From NCBI GenBank assembly GCA_023433505.1, contig JAEZCO010000039.1:1-29257 (forward strand): DNA of 29,257 bases. The letters run 5' to 3'. The position numbers were made by a program, and so were the translations under genes. Each line of letters starts with the position of its first letter. Within the stretch, counting starts at the first letter, position 1. The notes under the pieces were generated by a model, which worked only from the letters and a program-made list of their open reading frames with translations, was not told where the DNA came from and did no database searches. The stretch comes from Bacillota bacterium (GTDB lineage Bacteria > Bacillota > Clostridia > Acetivibrionales > DTU013). Positions 14,695 to 22,374 of the stretch are shown one piece after another.

Positions 14695-15177
14695 TCAGGG
14701 GGTTAACCGTACCTTAAAAATCTTTAAAACTTCACGTCCTACGATGAGGGATTTCCCCAAATATTTTTTATCCATATTGTCACTGACGGATGAGATTGTA
14801 AAACTTGTATTTGCGTTGGTTTCACTGCCATCCAGTTCTACGACGTCACCGTCAATGACATTGACCGTGACTGATTTGCCGTTGAACGAGGCCCTCTCCT
14901 CCCCATTTACAAGAACCTTGAGCGCAGGGTAGCTCTCAAATTCAAGAAGGGTCAGGACAAAGGACCCTTCCTTGTAAAGATACTCCTCTTTGCCTATAGG
15001 TACCCCTATCAGCGAATCTTTCGCAATCACGCCTGGCTTTATTGAAGGAAAGAAAATTGCCGTTTGTATTGCAATCAAAAAGAGAAAGACAATAAAAAAC
15101 AACAGGTGTATCATCCGTTCAAAATTTACAGGTTTTTTCAATATAAAGCTTTTTGCCTCTTTTTCCTTACTGCTCAT
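14695..15177 (-). CDS. Single-pass membrane protein of unknown function
   Basis: The 160-residue protein is not recognised by name. A charged N-terminal cytoplasmic segment (residues 1-22) is followed by one hydrophobic helix (about 24-44, LLFFIVFLFLIAIQTAIFF). A soluble region of about 115 residues, probably outside the cell, follows. It is rich in beta-forming residues (YPALKVLVNGEE, VTVNVIDGDVVELDG), suggesting a small beta-sandwich. It follows the BaiN-type FAD enzyme by 20 nt in the same direction and precedes hutP by a promoter. The ATG start has only a weak GGTG ribosome binding site. It has no catalytic motif that I can see. Confidence 0.8.
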   Translation of the reverse strand: MSSKEKEAKSFILKKPVNFERMIHLLFFIVFLFLIAIQTAIFFPSIKPGVIAKDSLIGVPIGKEEYLYKEGSFVLTLLEFESYPALKVLVNGEERASFNGKSVTVNVIDGDVVELDGSETNANTSFTISSVSDNMDKKYLGKSLIVGREVLKIFKVRLTP

Positions 15178-15197
15178 CCGTTTTCACCACTTTCCCT

Positions 15198-16427
15198 TTA
15201 ACAGTGCATTCCCGCCAGATAGCCTGTTGAAAATGCAATGGTAAGGTTGAATCCGCCGGTATACCCGTCGACATCAATCACTTCGCCTGCAAAAAACAGC
15301 CCCTTGACCAACTTCGATTCCATGGTTGAGGGATTGATCTCATCGGTACTGACTCCTCCGGCAGTCACAATTGCTTCATTCAGGGGCCGCGCTCCTGTGA
15401 TTGTCAGCTCGAAGCCCTTTAGCAGCTTTACAAGCTTTTGCCTTTCATCCCGGGTAATCTGGTTGACCGGCTTCTCCGGTGATATTCCCGACAGTTCTAT
15501 TACTACCGGTATCATTTTCTGGGGCAGCAGGTCGTCCAGACAATTTTTATACTGCTTTCTTGTATACTTTTCAAAATCCCTTTGTATGCGGGTATCCAGC
15601 ATATCAAACTCCAAAGCCGGCTTCAGGTCGATTACCAGCTTGACATCCTTGTAGCCGTAGTCCATGATATGGCGGCTGCAGCTTAAGATCAAAGGTCCCG
15701 ATACGCCGAAATGTGTAAAAAGCATTTCTCCGAAATCCGTATAAAGTTTTTTCTTTTTATTATTTACTATAGTTATTGACACATTTCTGAGAGATAATCC
15801 CTGAAGATTTTTTACCCATTCTTCTTCAGCCAGAAGCGGAATCAGCGATGGCTTCAGTTGCGTGACCCCATGTCCGGCCTTTCTCGCTATCTCGTATCCC
15901 TCGCCATTGGAGCCGGTTCCGGGGTAGGATGCGCCGCCTGCAGCGAGTATTACCGCATCACATTCAATTCTCTGTCCATCCTTTAAAACTACCTGTGCAA
16001 CCTCTCCATCTTTTATGACCAGCTCACGGACAGGTGATTTTAGTGAAAGCTTTACGCCGTTGTCAGCCACATACCTGTACAAGGTATCCACGACGTCTGC
16101 TGCGGAATCCGATACGGGGAATATCCTTCCGCCTCTTTCTACCTTTGTCTGCAGTCCCCTTTTATGAAAGAACTCTAGAATATCCTGATTGGAAAAGGTA
16201 TAAAATGCCGAATATAAAAAATTCCCGTTTCCGGGAATATTCTCAATGAGGCCCTCGATATCCGTACTATTTGTTATGTTACATCTGCCCTTTCCGGAAA
16301 TCAGCAGTTTTTTACCCACTTTGTCGTTTTTTTCCGCCAGAATGACGTCTAGGCCTCTTTCCGCTGCTTTTCCCGCTGCCATGAGCCCGGCGGCGCCTGC
16401 CCCGATTACAACAACTTTTCTTTTCAT
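15198..16427 (-). CDS. FAD-dependent oxidoreductase, BaiN/aminoacetone oxidase (HI0933-like) family
   Basis: This is a 409-residue flavoprotein. The N-terminal dinucleotide motif VVIGAGAAGLMAA (about 5-17) is followed by EKNDKVGKKLLISGKGRCNITN, the family signature with GRCN. GGRIFPVSD lies at about 99-107, and LAAGGASYPGTGSNGEGY forms the second FAD segment. GEVIDVDGYTGGFNLTIAFSTG closes the FAD site near the C terminus. Relatives include bile-acid dehydroxylation protein BaiN and aminoacetone oxidase, but the physiological substrate in most clostridia is unknown. AGGAG precedes the ATG. A REP-like repeat separates it from the upstream rpiR-type gene. Confidence 0.92.
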   Translation of the reverse strand: MKRKVVVIGAGAAGLMAAGKAAERGLDVILAEKNDKVGKKLLISGKGRCNITNSTDIEGLIENIPGNGNFLYSAFYTFSNQDILEFFHKRGLQTKVERGGRIFPVSDSAADVVDTLYRYVADNGVKLSLKSPVRELVIKDGEVAQVVLKDGQRIECDAVILAAGGASYPGTGSNGEGYEIARKAGHGVTQLKPSLIPLLAEEEWVKNLQGLSLRNVSITIVNNKKKKLYTDFGEMLFTHFGVSGPLILSCSRHIMDYGYKDVKLVIDLKPALEFDMLDTRIQRDFEKYTRKQYKNCLDDLLPQKMIPVVIELSGISPEKPVNQITRDERQKLVKLLKGFELTITGARPLNEAIVTAGGVSTDEINPSTMESKLVKGLFFAGEVIDVDGYTGGFNLTIAFSTGYLAGMHC

Positions 16428-16469
16428 TTTTACTCCTGTTTCAAGTGTTTTAGCAACTTATAACGATAA

Positions 16470-16510
16470 GATTGCCGCGCTTCACCGCCGTACACCCGCA
16501 ATGACGCGCG
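16470..16510. repeat. REP-like dispersed repeat, copy 1
   Basis: Begins GATTGCCGCGCTTCACCGCC and ends CGCAATGACGCGCG. It matches the copy at 24219-24262 and the widespread bacterial repeat with ATTGC...GCAAT arms. It fills the gap between the rpiR-type stop and the BaiN start. Confidence 0.7.
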
Positions 16511-16515
16511 CTATC

Positions 16516-17415
16516 CTAATAGTCTACTTTTCTGTAAGGCTCCAGATTATCATATTTTTCATACACCTGGTATTCATCCCAGATTGTTTCAAGCTTTTCA
16601 AAGGTTTGATAAATGCTTTCCTTCTTCCTGGCACCGATTGCAACTATTAATGCATTTATTACACTCAAAGGCGCAACAAGGGAGTCAACAAAAGACGCCA
16701 TATCGCTTCTTGCAATGATGGAATGGTCGGCACAACTTGCAAGGGGTGATTCATTGCTGTCAGTTATCGCAATGACAGTAGCTCCCTGGCTTTTTACAAA
16801 CTGCATTGCTTTGGTCGTCCTCTTGGAATACCTGGGAAAACTGATACCGATTACAGCATCGCCTTCCGAGGCTCTTAGGATCTGCTCAAACATTTCACTT
16901 ACACTGGTGGTGTGAACCAACCGCACATTGTCAAAAATCAAATTGAAATAGAAGCCGAGAAAGCTTGCCAGCGGCGCCGAGCTTCGGACGCCCAGGATAT
17001 ATATCTTCTTTGCGTTTAAAATGCATTCGACGATTTTGTTGAAGCTGGTCTGATCAATCTCCTCCAGGGTAAGCTTAAGCTTTTCCATGTCGGACTGCAG
17101 CACGCTCTTTAAAATATTTTCCTCGTTGATTCTGGTGGATGAAACCGCTATTCGCTGAACAGAGGTTAACTTGCTTTTAATCAACTCCTGCAATACTTTC
17201 TGAAGCTTCGGATAGCCGTCGTACCCTAATTCGATTGCAAACCGCACTACGGTGGATTCACTGACTCCCACCACCTCCCCAAGCCTGGCCGCAGTCATGA
17301 ATGCGGCTTTCTCGTAATGGTCTATGATATAGTTTGCAATTAATTTCTGTCCTTTACTCATTTCCGACAGATTTTCCTGAATCCTCTTGATCATATCGTG
17401 AGTCTTACTCTCCAT
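16516..17415 (-). CDS. MurR/RpiR family transcriptional regulator
   Basis: The 299-residue protein has an N-terminal HTH_6 domain (about 1-80; AARLGEVVGVSESTVVRFAIELGYDGYPKL is its typical recognition region) and a C-terminal SIS phosphosugar-binding domain (about 115-255; KKIYILGVRSSAPLA, GDAVIGISFPRYSK, ATVIAITDSNESPLA). Members sense sugar phosphates and repress or activate nearby genes. No sugar gene is adjacent; the divergent neighbour is the 212-residue unknown protein, and the downstream neighbour is the BaiN-type enzyme. GGGG lies ten bases before the ATG. The promoter and a palindrome are upstream. Confidence 0.93.
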   Translation of the reverse strand: MESKTHDMIKRIQENLSEMSKGQKLIANYIIDHYEKAAFMTAARLGEVVGVSESTVVRFAIELGYDGYPKLQKVLQELIKSKLTSVQRIAVSSTRINEENILKSVLQSDMEKLKLTLEEIDQTSFNKIVECILNAKKIYILGVRSSAPLASFLGFYFNLIFDNVRLVHTTSVSEMFEQILRASEGDAVIGISFPRYSKRTTKAMQFVKSQGATVIAITDSNESPLASCADHSIIARSDMASFVDSLVAPLSVINALIVAIGARKKESIYQTFEKLETIWDEYQVYEKYDNLEPYRKVDY

Positions 17416-17430
17416 TTGTTTTTAACCCCT

Positions 17431-17466
17431 TTCAATTTACAATGGGGGCACGCCCCATACCCCCTG
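17431..17466. repeat. ATGGGG/CCCCAT dispersed repeat, copy 1
   Basis: TTCAATTTACAATGGGGG followed by CACGCCCCATACCCCCTG. It matches 24376-24410, with a short self-complementary ATGGGG...CCCCAT core. It lies in the 5' leader of the rpiR-type gene. Confidence 0.55.
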
Positions 17467-17526
17467 TAATAATTACCTAATAATCCTTCCCTATATTAAA
17501 ATGAAATTATACAGCGGTACTCTATT

Positions 17527-17555
17527 ATATTACATTTTTGCAGGATAAAAATCAA
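17527..17555 (-). promoter_or_regulatory. Candidate promoter of the rpiR-type gene
   Basis: Minus-strand TTGATT (17550-17555), 17-bp spacer and TAATAT (17527-17532). The match is moderate; a nearby TATAAT is offset. Confidence 0.4.
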
Positions 17556-17560
17556 GAGGT

Positions 17561-17581
17561 TGCATTTTTAATAAAAATGCA
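17561..17581. promoter_or_regulatory. Palindrome between divergent genes, possible operator
   Basis: Perfect 9-bp arms TGCATTTTT/AAAAATGCA with central AAT. It lies directly behind the -35 of the rpiR-type gene, and a 12-bp direct repeat TTTTTGCAGGAT occurs on either side (17535-17546 and 17622-17633). A role as an autoregulatory operator is inference. Confidence 0.4.
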
Positions 17582-17704
17582 TGTCCTTGATAAAAAAATC
17601 ATATCCTAAGTCTGAGTTTGTTTTTTGCAGGATTTGATTCATAGGACAAAGTCCCGGCAGACAGCAAATGATTTGACGGTTAGAGCGGCTTCGGGAGGGT
17701 TTGA

Positions 17705-18343
17705 ATGCTTCAGATTGATGATGCCGGCAGCGGCAGCTTTGTTGGTGGAACTTGCATTGGAATATACCGTCCACAATCCAATGATTATTATTTTGATATA
17801 ATTCCGGTAGAGCTTTACAATAAGGAGAATTTTAAAAAAAAATATTATCTTGATGCTGTGGTGGATATCATTGCGAACGGTATCCGCAGCTTTGACATCC
17901 CCAAAAGCGAAACCATCGAAATATGCAGAGGATATATGTTCGAAAAGCTTAAAGACTGGCTCAACGATAACGGTTATACCTGGTACTGCACCCAGATCAG
18001 CGGCCGCGCCCAGGAAGTCATTGAAAAGAATTTTGAACTCTATACCGAGAGGCTGGGGCTGCCCCGCCAATATATCAAATATACAAGATATCCTTTTCAT
18101 TTCCATAAGCTGCTTCGATGGGTATATGCCGATTTTGACAAAAGAATAAAGCACTGCAAAGTAGGCTGGAAGAGCTGGCAGAAAATCGAAGACATTAAGC
18201 CCGAGCTCTCGCACGGGATAATGCAGATTCCCCATCTTTCCTGCCTCAAATGCGGCAAAAGTATTCGGAAAGGCAGTAAAATCAAGATTTTAAAATATAC
18301 CAGCAACATGGAGAATTATGTATACATGCACGAGCGTTGTTAA
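17705..18343 (+). CDS. Conserved-looking protein of unknown function with C-terminal CxxC/HxxC
   Basis: The 212-residue protein is not recognised. It is the only plus-strand protein gene. GGGAGGG lies five bases before the ATG. The N terminus, QIDDAGSGSFVGGTCIGIYR (3-22), resembles the first strands of an RNase H-like fold, where an acidic residue is followed by glycines (compare DEAGRGPLAG in RNase HII); further acidic residues occur at D31, E70, E72 and D84. Mid-protein IEICRGYMFEKLKDWL and ISGRAQEVIEKNF are predicted helices. The C terminus has C180-x2-C183 and H209-x2-C212, a possible zinc site. It diverges from the rpiR-type gene and converges on oadA. Nuclease-like fold and zinc binding are inference only. 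Confidence 0.85.
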   Translation: MLQIDDAGSGSFVGGTCIGIYRPQSNDYYFDIIPVELYNKENFKKKYYLDAVVDIIANGIRSFDIPKSETIEICRGYMFEKLKDWLNDNGYTWYCTQISGRAQEVIEKNFELYTERLGLPRQYIKYTRYPFHFHKLLRWVYADFDKRIKHCKVGWKSWQKIEDIKPELSHGIMQIPHLSCLKCGKSIRKGSKIKILKYTSNMENYVYMHERC

Positions 18344-18363
18344 ATTAACTCGTTGCATTTCTA

Positions 18364-18409
18364 TGAAACAAAACACTCCATGCCGGCTGTGTCTTTAGCC
18401 TGCATGGAG
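18364..18409 (-). terminator. Terminator between oadA and the convergent unknown gene
   Basis: Stem CTCCATGC/GCATGGAG (18376-18383, 18402-18409). On the minus strand it is followed by TGTTTTGTTTC, so it mainly serves the oadA operon. The plus-strand side lacks a clear T run. Confidence 0.65.
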
Positions 18410-18441
18410 CGTAATAACCTTCTATGTTTGTTCTTATGGCA

Positions 18442-19839
18442 TTAAACCGGATGTACTTTATCCTTATAGTCCACCAAGGTACTGTCTATCTTATATTTCT
18501 CAGCCTGGCGGAATTTGAAAAAGTTCTCTGACACCTGAGGGAACAGTGCATAGGACAAAATATCTTCATCCTGCTCCATATATTCCTTCATCTGGCTTTT
18601 AATATTTTCAAGCTCCGGTGAAATCAAATCTGCCGGCCTGCATGTAATCTGTTCCTCATCGCCCAGGATCTTTTTCTTTATCTCTTCCGGGATGGGGGCT
18701 GGAGTCTTACCATATTCACCTTTTACCAGCATCTTGGATTCTTTGGGCACCATTTTATACCGCTCACCGGCGATAACATTCATCACCGCCTGGGTACCGA
18801 CGATCTGGCTTGTAGGCGTAACCAGCGGAGGATAGCCGAAGTCTTCCCTAACTCTGGGCACTTCCTTCAAAACCTCGTCATATTTATCCGACTTGCCTGC
18901 CTGCTTCAGCTGGGAAACCAGATTGGACAGCATTCCTCCGGGAACCTGGTAAATCAGGGCATTTACATCAACGCCCATCATTTTCACATCCAATAACCCG
19001 CTTTCAATATACTTCTCCTTGATTGGCCTGAAGTATTCAGCGATTTCGCTCAGCAGCGCCAGATCAAGCCCCGAGTCGTATTCCGTGCCTTTAAGGGACG
19101 CAACCAGCGGCTCCGTTGGTGGCTGGGAGGTCCCCATTGCCATCGGTGAAATAGCACAGTCCACAACATCCACACCGGCTTCAATCGCCTTCAGATATGT
19201 CATTGAAGCTGTACCGCTCGTATAGTGGGTATGCAGCTGAATGGGAACCTTGATATATTCCTTCAGCGCTTTTACCAGCTCATAGGCAGGATAAGGCAGC
19301 AGCAAACCGGCCATATCTTTTATGCATATGGAATCGGCGCCCATTTCCACCAGTTGTCTTGCGTCCTTGACGAAATGCTCCAGGCTGTGTACAGGGCTTA
19401 CCGTATAGCTGAAGCATCCCTGCGCATGGCCGCCTTCCTTATTACATGCTTTTATTGCAGTTTCAAGATTTCTGACATCATTGAGCGCATCAAATATTCT
19501 GATCACATCAATACCGTTGGATATGGATTTCCTTACAAAAAACTCCACAACATCATCTGCATAATGCTTATACCCCAGCAGATTCTGGCCTCTCAACAAC
19601 ATTTGAAGCTTTGTATTCTTCACTTGCTTCCGTATCTTTCTCAGTCTCTCCCAGGGATCCTCATTCAAAAACCTGATGCAGGAATCAAATGTAGCTCCTC
19701 CCCAGCATTCAAGGGAATTATATCCTACCCTGTCAAGCTTCTCCAAGATGGGAAGCATATCGTCCGTTTTCATTCTGGTGGCTATCAGAGATTGATGCGC
19801 ATCCCTCAGAACCGTTTCGGTTATTTTAACCCTACCCAT
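18442..19839 (-). CDS. oadA: Pyruvate/oxaloacetate carboxyltransferase subunit (5S/OadA type)
   Basis: This biotin-dependent carboxyltransferase subunit moves CO2 between carboxybiotin and pyruvate/oxaloacetate. In the 465 residues the metal site is R12-D13 with H15 (RDAHQS), plus H203 and H205 in QLHTHYTSG. The carbamylated/catalytic lysine is K174 in IKDMAG. The C-terminal half is the conserved PYC/OADA region. There is no biotinyl domain; that is a separate gene just upstream. TAAGGAGG is both the biotin-carrier stop and the ribosome binding site. No OadB sodium-pump gene is near, so a soluble transcarboxylase 5S role is favoured over a Na+-pumping decarboxylase. It is last gene in the mmdA operon. 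Confidence 0.92.
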   Translation of the reverse strand: MGRVKITETVLRDAHQSLIATRMKTDDMLPILEKLDRVGYNSLECWGGATFDSCIRFLNEDPWERLRKIRKQVKNTKLQMLLRGQNLLGYKHYADDVVEFFVRKSISNGIDVIRIFDALNDVRNLETAIKACNKEGGHAQGCFSYTVSPVHSLEHFVKDARQLVEMGADSICIKDMAGLLLPYPAYELVKALKEYIKVPIQLHTHYTSGTASMTYLKAIEAGVDVVDCAISPMAMGTSQPPTEPLVASLKGTEYDSGLDLALLSEIAEYFRPIKEKYIESGLLDVKMMGVDVNALIYQVPGGMLSNLVSQLKQAGKSDKYDEVLKEVPRVREDFGYPPLVTPTSQIVGTQAVMNVIAGERYKMVPKESKMLVKGEYGKTPAPIPEEIKKKILGDEEQITCRPADLISPELENIKSQMKEYMEQDEDILSYALFPQVSENFFKFRQAEKYKIDSTLVDYKDKVHPV

Positions 19840-19853
19840 TCACTTCATCCTCC

Positions 19854-20255
19854 TTATGTCAGCGATACAAGGACATCTCCGGCGTTGACGGAAGAGCCTT
19901 TGGCTACATTTACCGAAGCTATTTTGCCATCGGAAGCGGCAACGATTTCATTTTCCATTTTCATTGCTTCAAGAATCAGAAGGACCTGACCTTTCTTTAC
20001 CGCATCTCCTACACTGACATTCACTTTCAATATGGTTCCGGGCATGGGAGCCGTGATGGTGGAGGCTCCGGCAGGAACAACACTGCTTACTGCTGCCGGC
20101 TTTGGCGCCGGGGCAGCGGCCGGTGCGGGCGACGGCGCCGCAGATCTCACAGCCGGCTCGGCTTGAACTGCCGGTGCAGCTACGGAATTATCTTTAATTT
20201 CTTCTACCTCTACTTCATACTGGTTTCCATTTACTGTTATCAAATACTTCTTCAT
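19854..20255 (-). CDS. Biotin carboxyl carrier protein (1.3S type)
   Basis: The 133-residue protein carries CO2 on biotin between the mmdA and oadA subunits. It has an N-terminal segment of about 25 residues (KKYLITVNGNQYEVEVEEI), an Ala/Pro-rich flexible linker (about 27-68) and a biotinyl domain from 69 to the end with EAMKMEN; the biotinylated lysine is K99. The length fits the 1.3S subunit of transcarboxylase and the gamma-type carriers of decarboxylases. GGAGG precedes the ATG. The upstream spacer holds a TTGTAC/GTACAA hairpin (20284-20307). Confidence 0.95.
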   Translation of the reverse strand: MKKYLITVNGNQYEVEVEEIKDNSVAAPAVQAEPAVRSAAPSPAPAAAPAPKPAAVSSVVPAGASTITAPMPGTILKVNVSVGDAVKKGQVLLILEAMKMENEIVAASDGKIASVNVAKGSSVNAGDVLVSLT

Positions 20256-20340
20256 CGTAAATCCTCCTCTTCAATCTCCGCGCTTGTACGGCGCGGCACA
20301 AGTACAAACTGATAGTTGGCTATTATCCTCATTCCGCTGC

Positions 20341-20526
20341 TTACATCGAATTTAAATTTCTTGCAAGCCGTTCATATCTTCCGGTTGTGTTCCACACCGG
20401 GGAGTTCTGTGGAATTCTCCGTATCGATTTTACTTCCAGCCTGTGACCCGGCTTTGATTCCAGAGAGGCCACCGATGCTGCGATTACCGCCAAAATCTCG
20501 TTGCTTATCTTTTCATTGCTGCTCAT
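20341..20526 (-). CDS. Small acidic/basic protein, possible epsilon-like carboxylase subunit
   Basis: The 61-residue protein has an excellent ribosome binding site (GGAGG, eight bases before the ATG) between mmdA and the biotin carrier. Its N-terminal half is a likely amphipathic helix (SNEILAVIAASVASLE); the C-terminal half is basic with RIPQNSPVWNTTGRYERLA. The order, size and pattern (helix, then Trp and Arg residues) recall the small epsilon subunits of actinobacterial acyl-CoA carboxylases and small subunits in decarboxylase operons, but sequence identity is not evident. It has no membrane segment, so it is not an OadG-type anchor. Function in assembly or stability of the complex is inference. 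Confidence 0.8.
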   Translation of the reverse strand: MSSNEKISNEILAVIAASVASLESKPGHRLEVKSIRRIPQNSPVWNTTGRYERLARNLNSM

Positions 20527-20547
20527 CTACCCAACCTCCTTTTCAAA

Positions 20548-20599
20548 AAGGGACATTCCTCAGGCCCGAAGCCTTGTCACTTGCTGAGGTGCGTCCCTT
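20548..20599 (-). promoter_or_regulatory. Intercistronic hairpin between mmdA and the small gene
   Basis: On the minus strand AAGGGAC/GTCCCTT encloses CCTCAG/CTGAGG and an inner AAGGC/GGCC-type stem, followed by TTTTTG and then the next ribosome binding site. It could act as a weak terminator or an RNA-processing/stability element that sets subunit ratios. Confidence 0.5.
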
Positions 20600-20604
20600 C
20601 ACCT

Positions 20605-22155
20605 CTAGAGCGGAATATTCCCATGCTTCTTGGAAGGTCTGTTTTCCCTCTTGCTGGCAAGCATTTCAAGAGCGTTTATCAACCGGACTCTTGTTGTGGC
20701 AGGGTCAATAACATCATCCACATAACCTCTTGATGCAGCTACGTATGGGTTGGAGAATTTATCCCTGTACTCCTCTATCTTTTGAGTCCTGGCAGCTACA
20801 GGGTCATCCGCACCGGAAATTTCTTTACGGAAAATAATATTTGCAGCCCCATCCGGTCCCATAACGGCGATTTCCGCACTTGGCCATGCAAATACCAAAT
20901 CCGCCCCTAAATGCTTGCTGTTCATGGCTATATATGCGCCGCCGTAAGCTTTCCTGACGATGATATTGATCTTTGGAACCGTTGCCTCGGAAAACGCGTA
21001 GAGCAGCTTGGCCCCGTGCCTGATAACTCCGCTGTATTCCTGGCCGATACCCGGCAGGTAACCCGCCGTATCCGTAAAGGAAATGATCGGAACATTGAAC
21101 GCGTCACAGAAGCGGATGAATCTGGCTCCTTTGTCGGCAGAATTAACATCCAGCACCCCAGCCATAATCTTCGGCTGATTTGCAACGATACCTACGGTAC
21201 TGCCGTTGAGCCTGCCGAAGCCAATAACAATATTCTGTGCAAAATGCTTCTGAATTTCAAAAAAATCATTGTTGTCAACGATTTTTTCTATTACGTCCTT
21301 GATATCATAAGGTTTGTTTGCATTATCGGGAATGATATCGCAAAACTCTTCGTTAAGCCTGTTCAGGTCGTCCGTCACCGCATATGCCGGCATATCCGAT
21401 AAATTATTATCCGGCAGGAAGCTTATCAGGCGCTTAATATCGTTGATGCACTCATCTTCGTTTGCACTCTTAAAATGTGCCACACCGCTTTGTGCATTAT
21501 GGATGTCCGCACCGCCAAGAGATTCAAATGTCACGTCTTCGCCTGTTACCGCCTTGATAACCTGTGGTCCTGTGATAAACATGTAGCTGGATTTTTCCAC
21601 CATGAAGATGAAATCGGTTATTGCGGGTGAATAGACCGCGCCGCCTGCGCAGGGTCCCATGATAACGGATATCTGAGGGATTACACCCGACGCCAGGGTA
21701 TTTCTATAGAATATTTCACCATACCCGTAAAGTGAATCGATTCCTTCCTCGATCCTTGCTCCGCCTGAATCGTTAATGCTGATAAAGGGAGCACCCATTT
21801 TGACTGCCATATCCATTACCTTGGTGATTTTCCTTGCATGCGCTTCACCAAGAGAGCCGCCGATGACCGTAAAATCCTGTGAAGCAACGAAAACCAGCCG
21901 CCCGTCGATATTTCCATAGCCTGTTACTACACCGTCTCCGGGAACTTTCTTCTTTTGCATGCCAAAGTCAATGGCCCTGGTTTCAACAAACGCATCCATC
22001 TCTACAAAGGTATTGCTGTCAAAAAGCTTGTCGATTCTTTCCCTGGCTGTCATTTTGCCTGATTCGTGCTGCTTGGCAATTTTATCGGCGCCGCCTCCTT
22101 GCTCAAGCTTTTCCTTTTTGCTGTGAAGCAGGTTGATCTTATCAATCGTTGCCAT
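20605..22155 (-). CDS. mmdA: Acyl-CoA carboxyltransferase subunit (methylmalonyl-CoA, 12S/MmdA type)
   Basis: This 516-residue crotonase-fold carboxyltransferase is of the propionyl-CoA carboxylase beta / methylmalonyl-CoA decarboxylase alpha / transcarboxylase 12S family. It has MTARERIDKLFD near the N terminus, GGSLGEAHARKI, NDSGGARIEEG, GPCAGGAVYSPA (first oxyanion hole) and RKAYGGAYIAMNSK (second oxyanion hole), then WPSAEIAVMGPDGAA. The C terminus is complete. AGGTG lies upstream of the ATG. It is first in mmdA-small gene-biotin carrier-oadA. Together they supply all three catalytic parts of methylmalonyl-CoA:pyruvate transcarboxylase; substrate choice between propionyl- and acetyl-CoA is not proven. 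Confidence 0.93.
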   Translation of the reverse strand: MATIDKINLLHSKKEKLEQGGGADKIAKQHESGKMTARERIDKLFDSNTFVEMDAFVETRAIDFGMQKKKVPGDGVVTGYGNIDGRLVFVASQDFTVIGGSLGEAHARKITKVMDMAVKMGAPFISINDSGGARIEEGIDSLYGYGEIFYRNTLASGVIPQISVIMGPCAGGAVYSPAITDFIFMVEKSSYMFITGPQVIKAVTGEDVTFESLGGADIHNAQSGVAHFKSANEDECINDIKRLISFLPDNNLSDMPAYAVTDDLNRLNEEFCDIIPDNANKPYDIKDVIEKIVDNNDFFEIQKHFAQNIVIGFGRLNGSTVGIVANQPKIMAGVLDVNSADKGARFIRFCDAFNVPIISFTDTAGYLPGIGQEYSGVIRHGAKLLYAFSEATVPKINIIVRKAYGGAYIAMNSKHLGADLVFAWPSAEIAVMGPDGAANIIFRKEISGADDPVAARTQKIEEYRDKFSNPYVAASRGYVDDVIDPATTRVRLINALEMLASKRENRPSKKHGNIPL

Positions 22156-22252
22156 GAGTTACACCTCATAAAAAGTATTTTTTCGTTTTACTGCTTTTTG
22201 CTATTCTTTAAAATGATGCTAAAATATATGTCCGATAAAAATCGTTTCCGGC

Positions 22253-22288
22253 GCACCTGTTTTATCATATGATATTATTACCAGGTGC
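22253..22288. promoter_or_regulatory. Inverted repeat just downstream of the mmdA promoter
   Basis: Arms GCACCTG (22253-22259) and CAGGTGC (22282-22288) enclose a second palindrome TATCATATGATA (22263-22274). It falls about 12-47 bp after the -10 box, a position suited to a repressor site or a leader hairpin. Confidence 0.45.
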
Positions 22289-22299
22289 TAATTAATCAA

Positions 22300-22328
22300 A
22301 TTATACAATATTACCAACGGAATTGCAA
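22300..22328 (-). promoter_or_regulatory. Promoter of the mmdA operon
   Basis: Minus-strand TTGCAA (22323-22328), 17-bp spacer and perfect TATAAT (22300-22305), giving a leader of about 140 nt. Confidence 0.65.
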
Positions 22329-22374
22329 GATATTACCTGTCTTTCAGTTAAATTTTTCACAAAAAATCTATCTG

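Noticed and set aside
19225..19989. Plus-strand open frame (254 codons) over oadA and the biotin carrier
   Set aside because: Antisense shadow of conserved genes with no recognisable motif.
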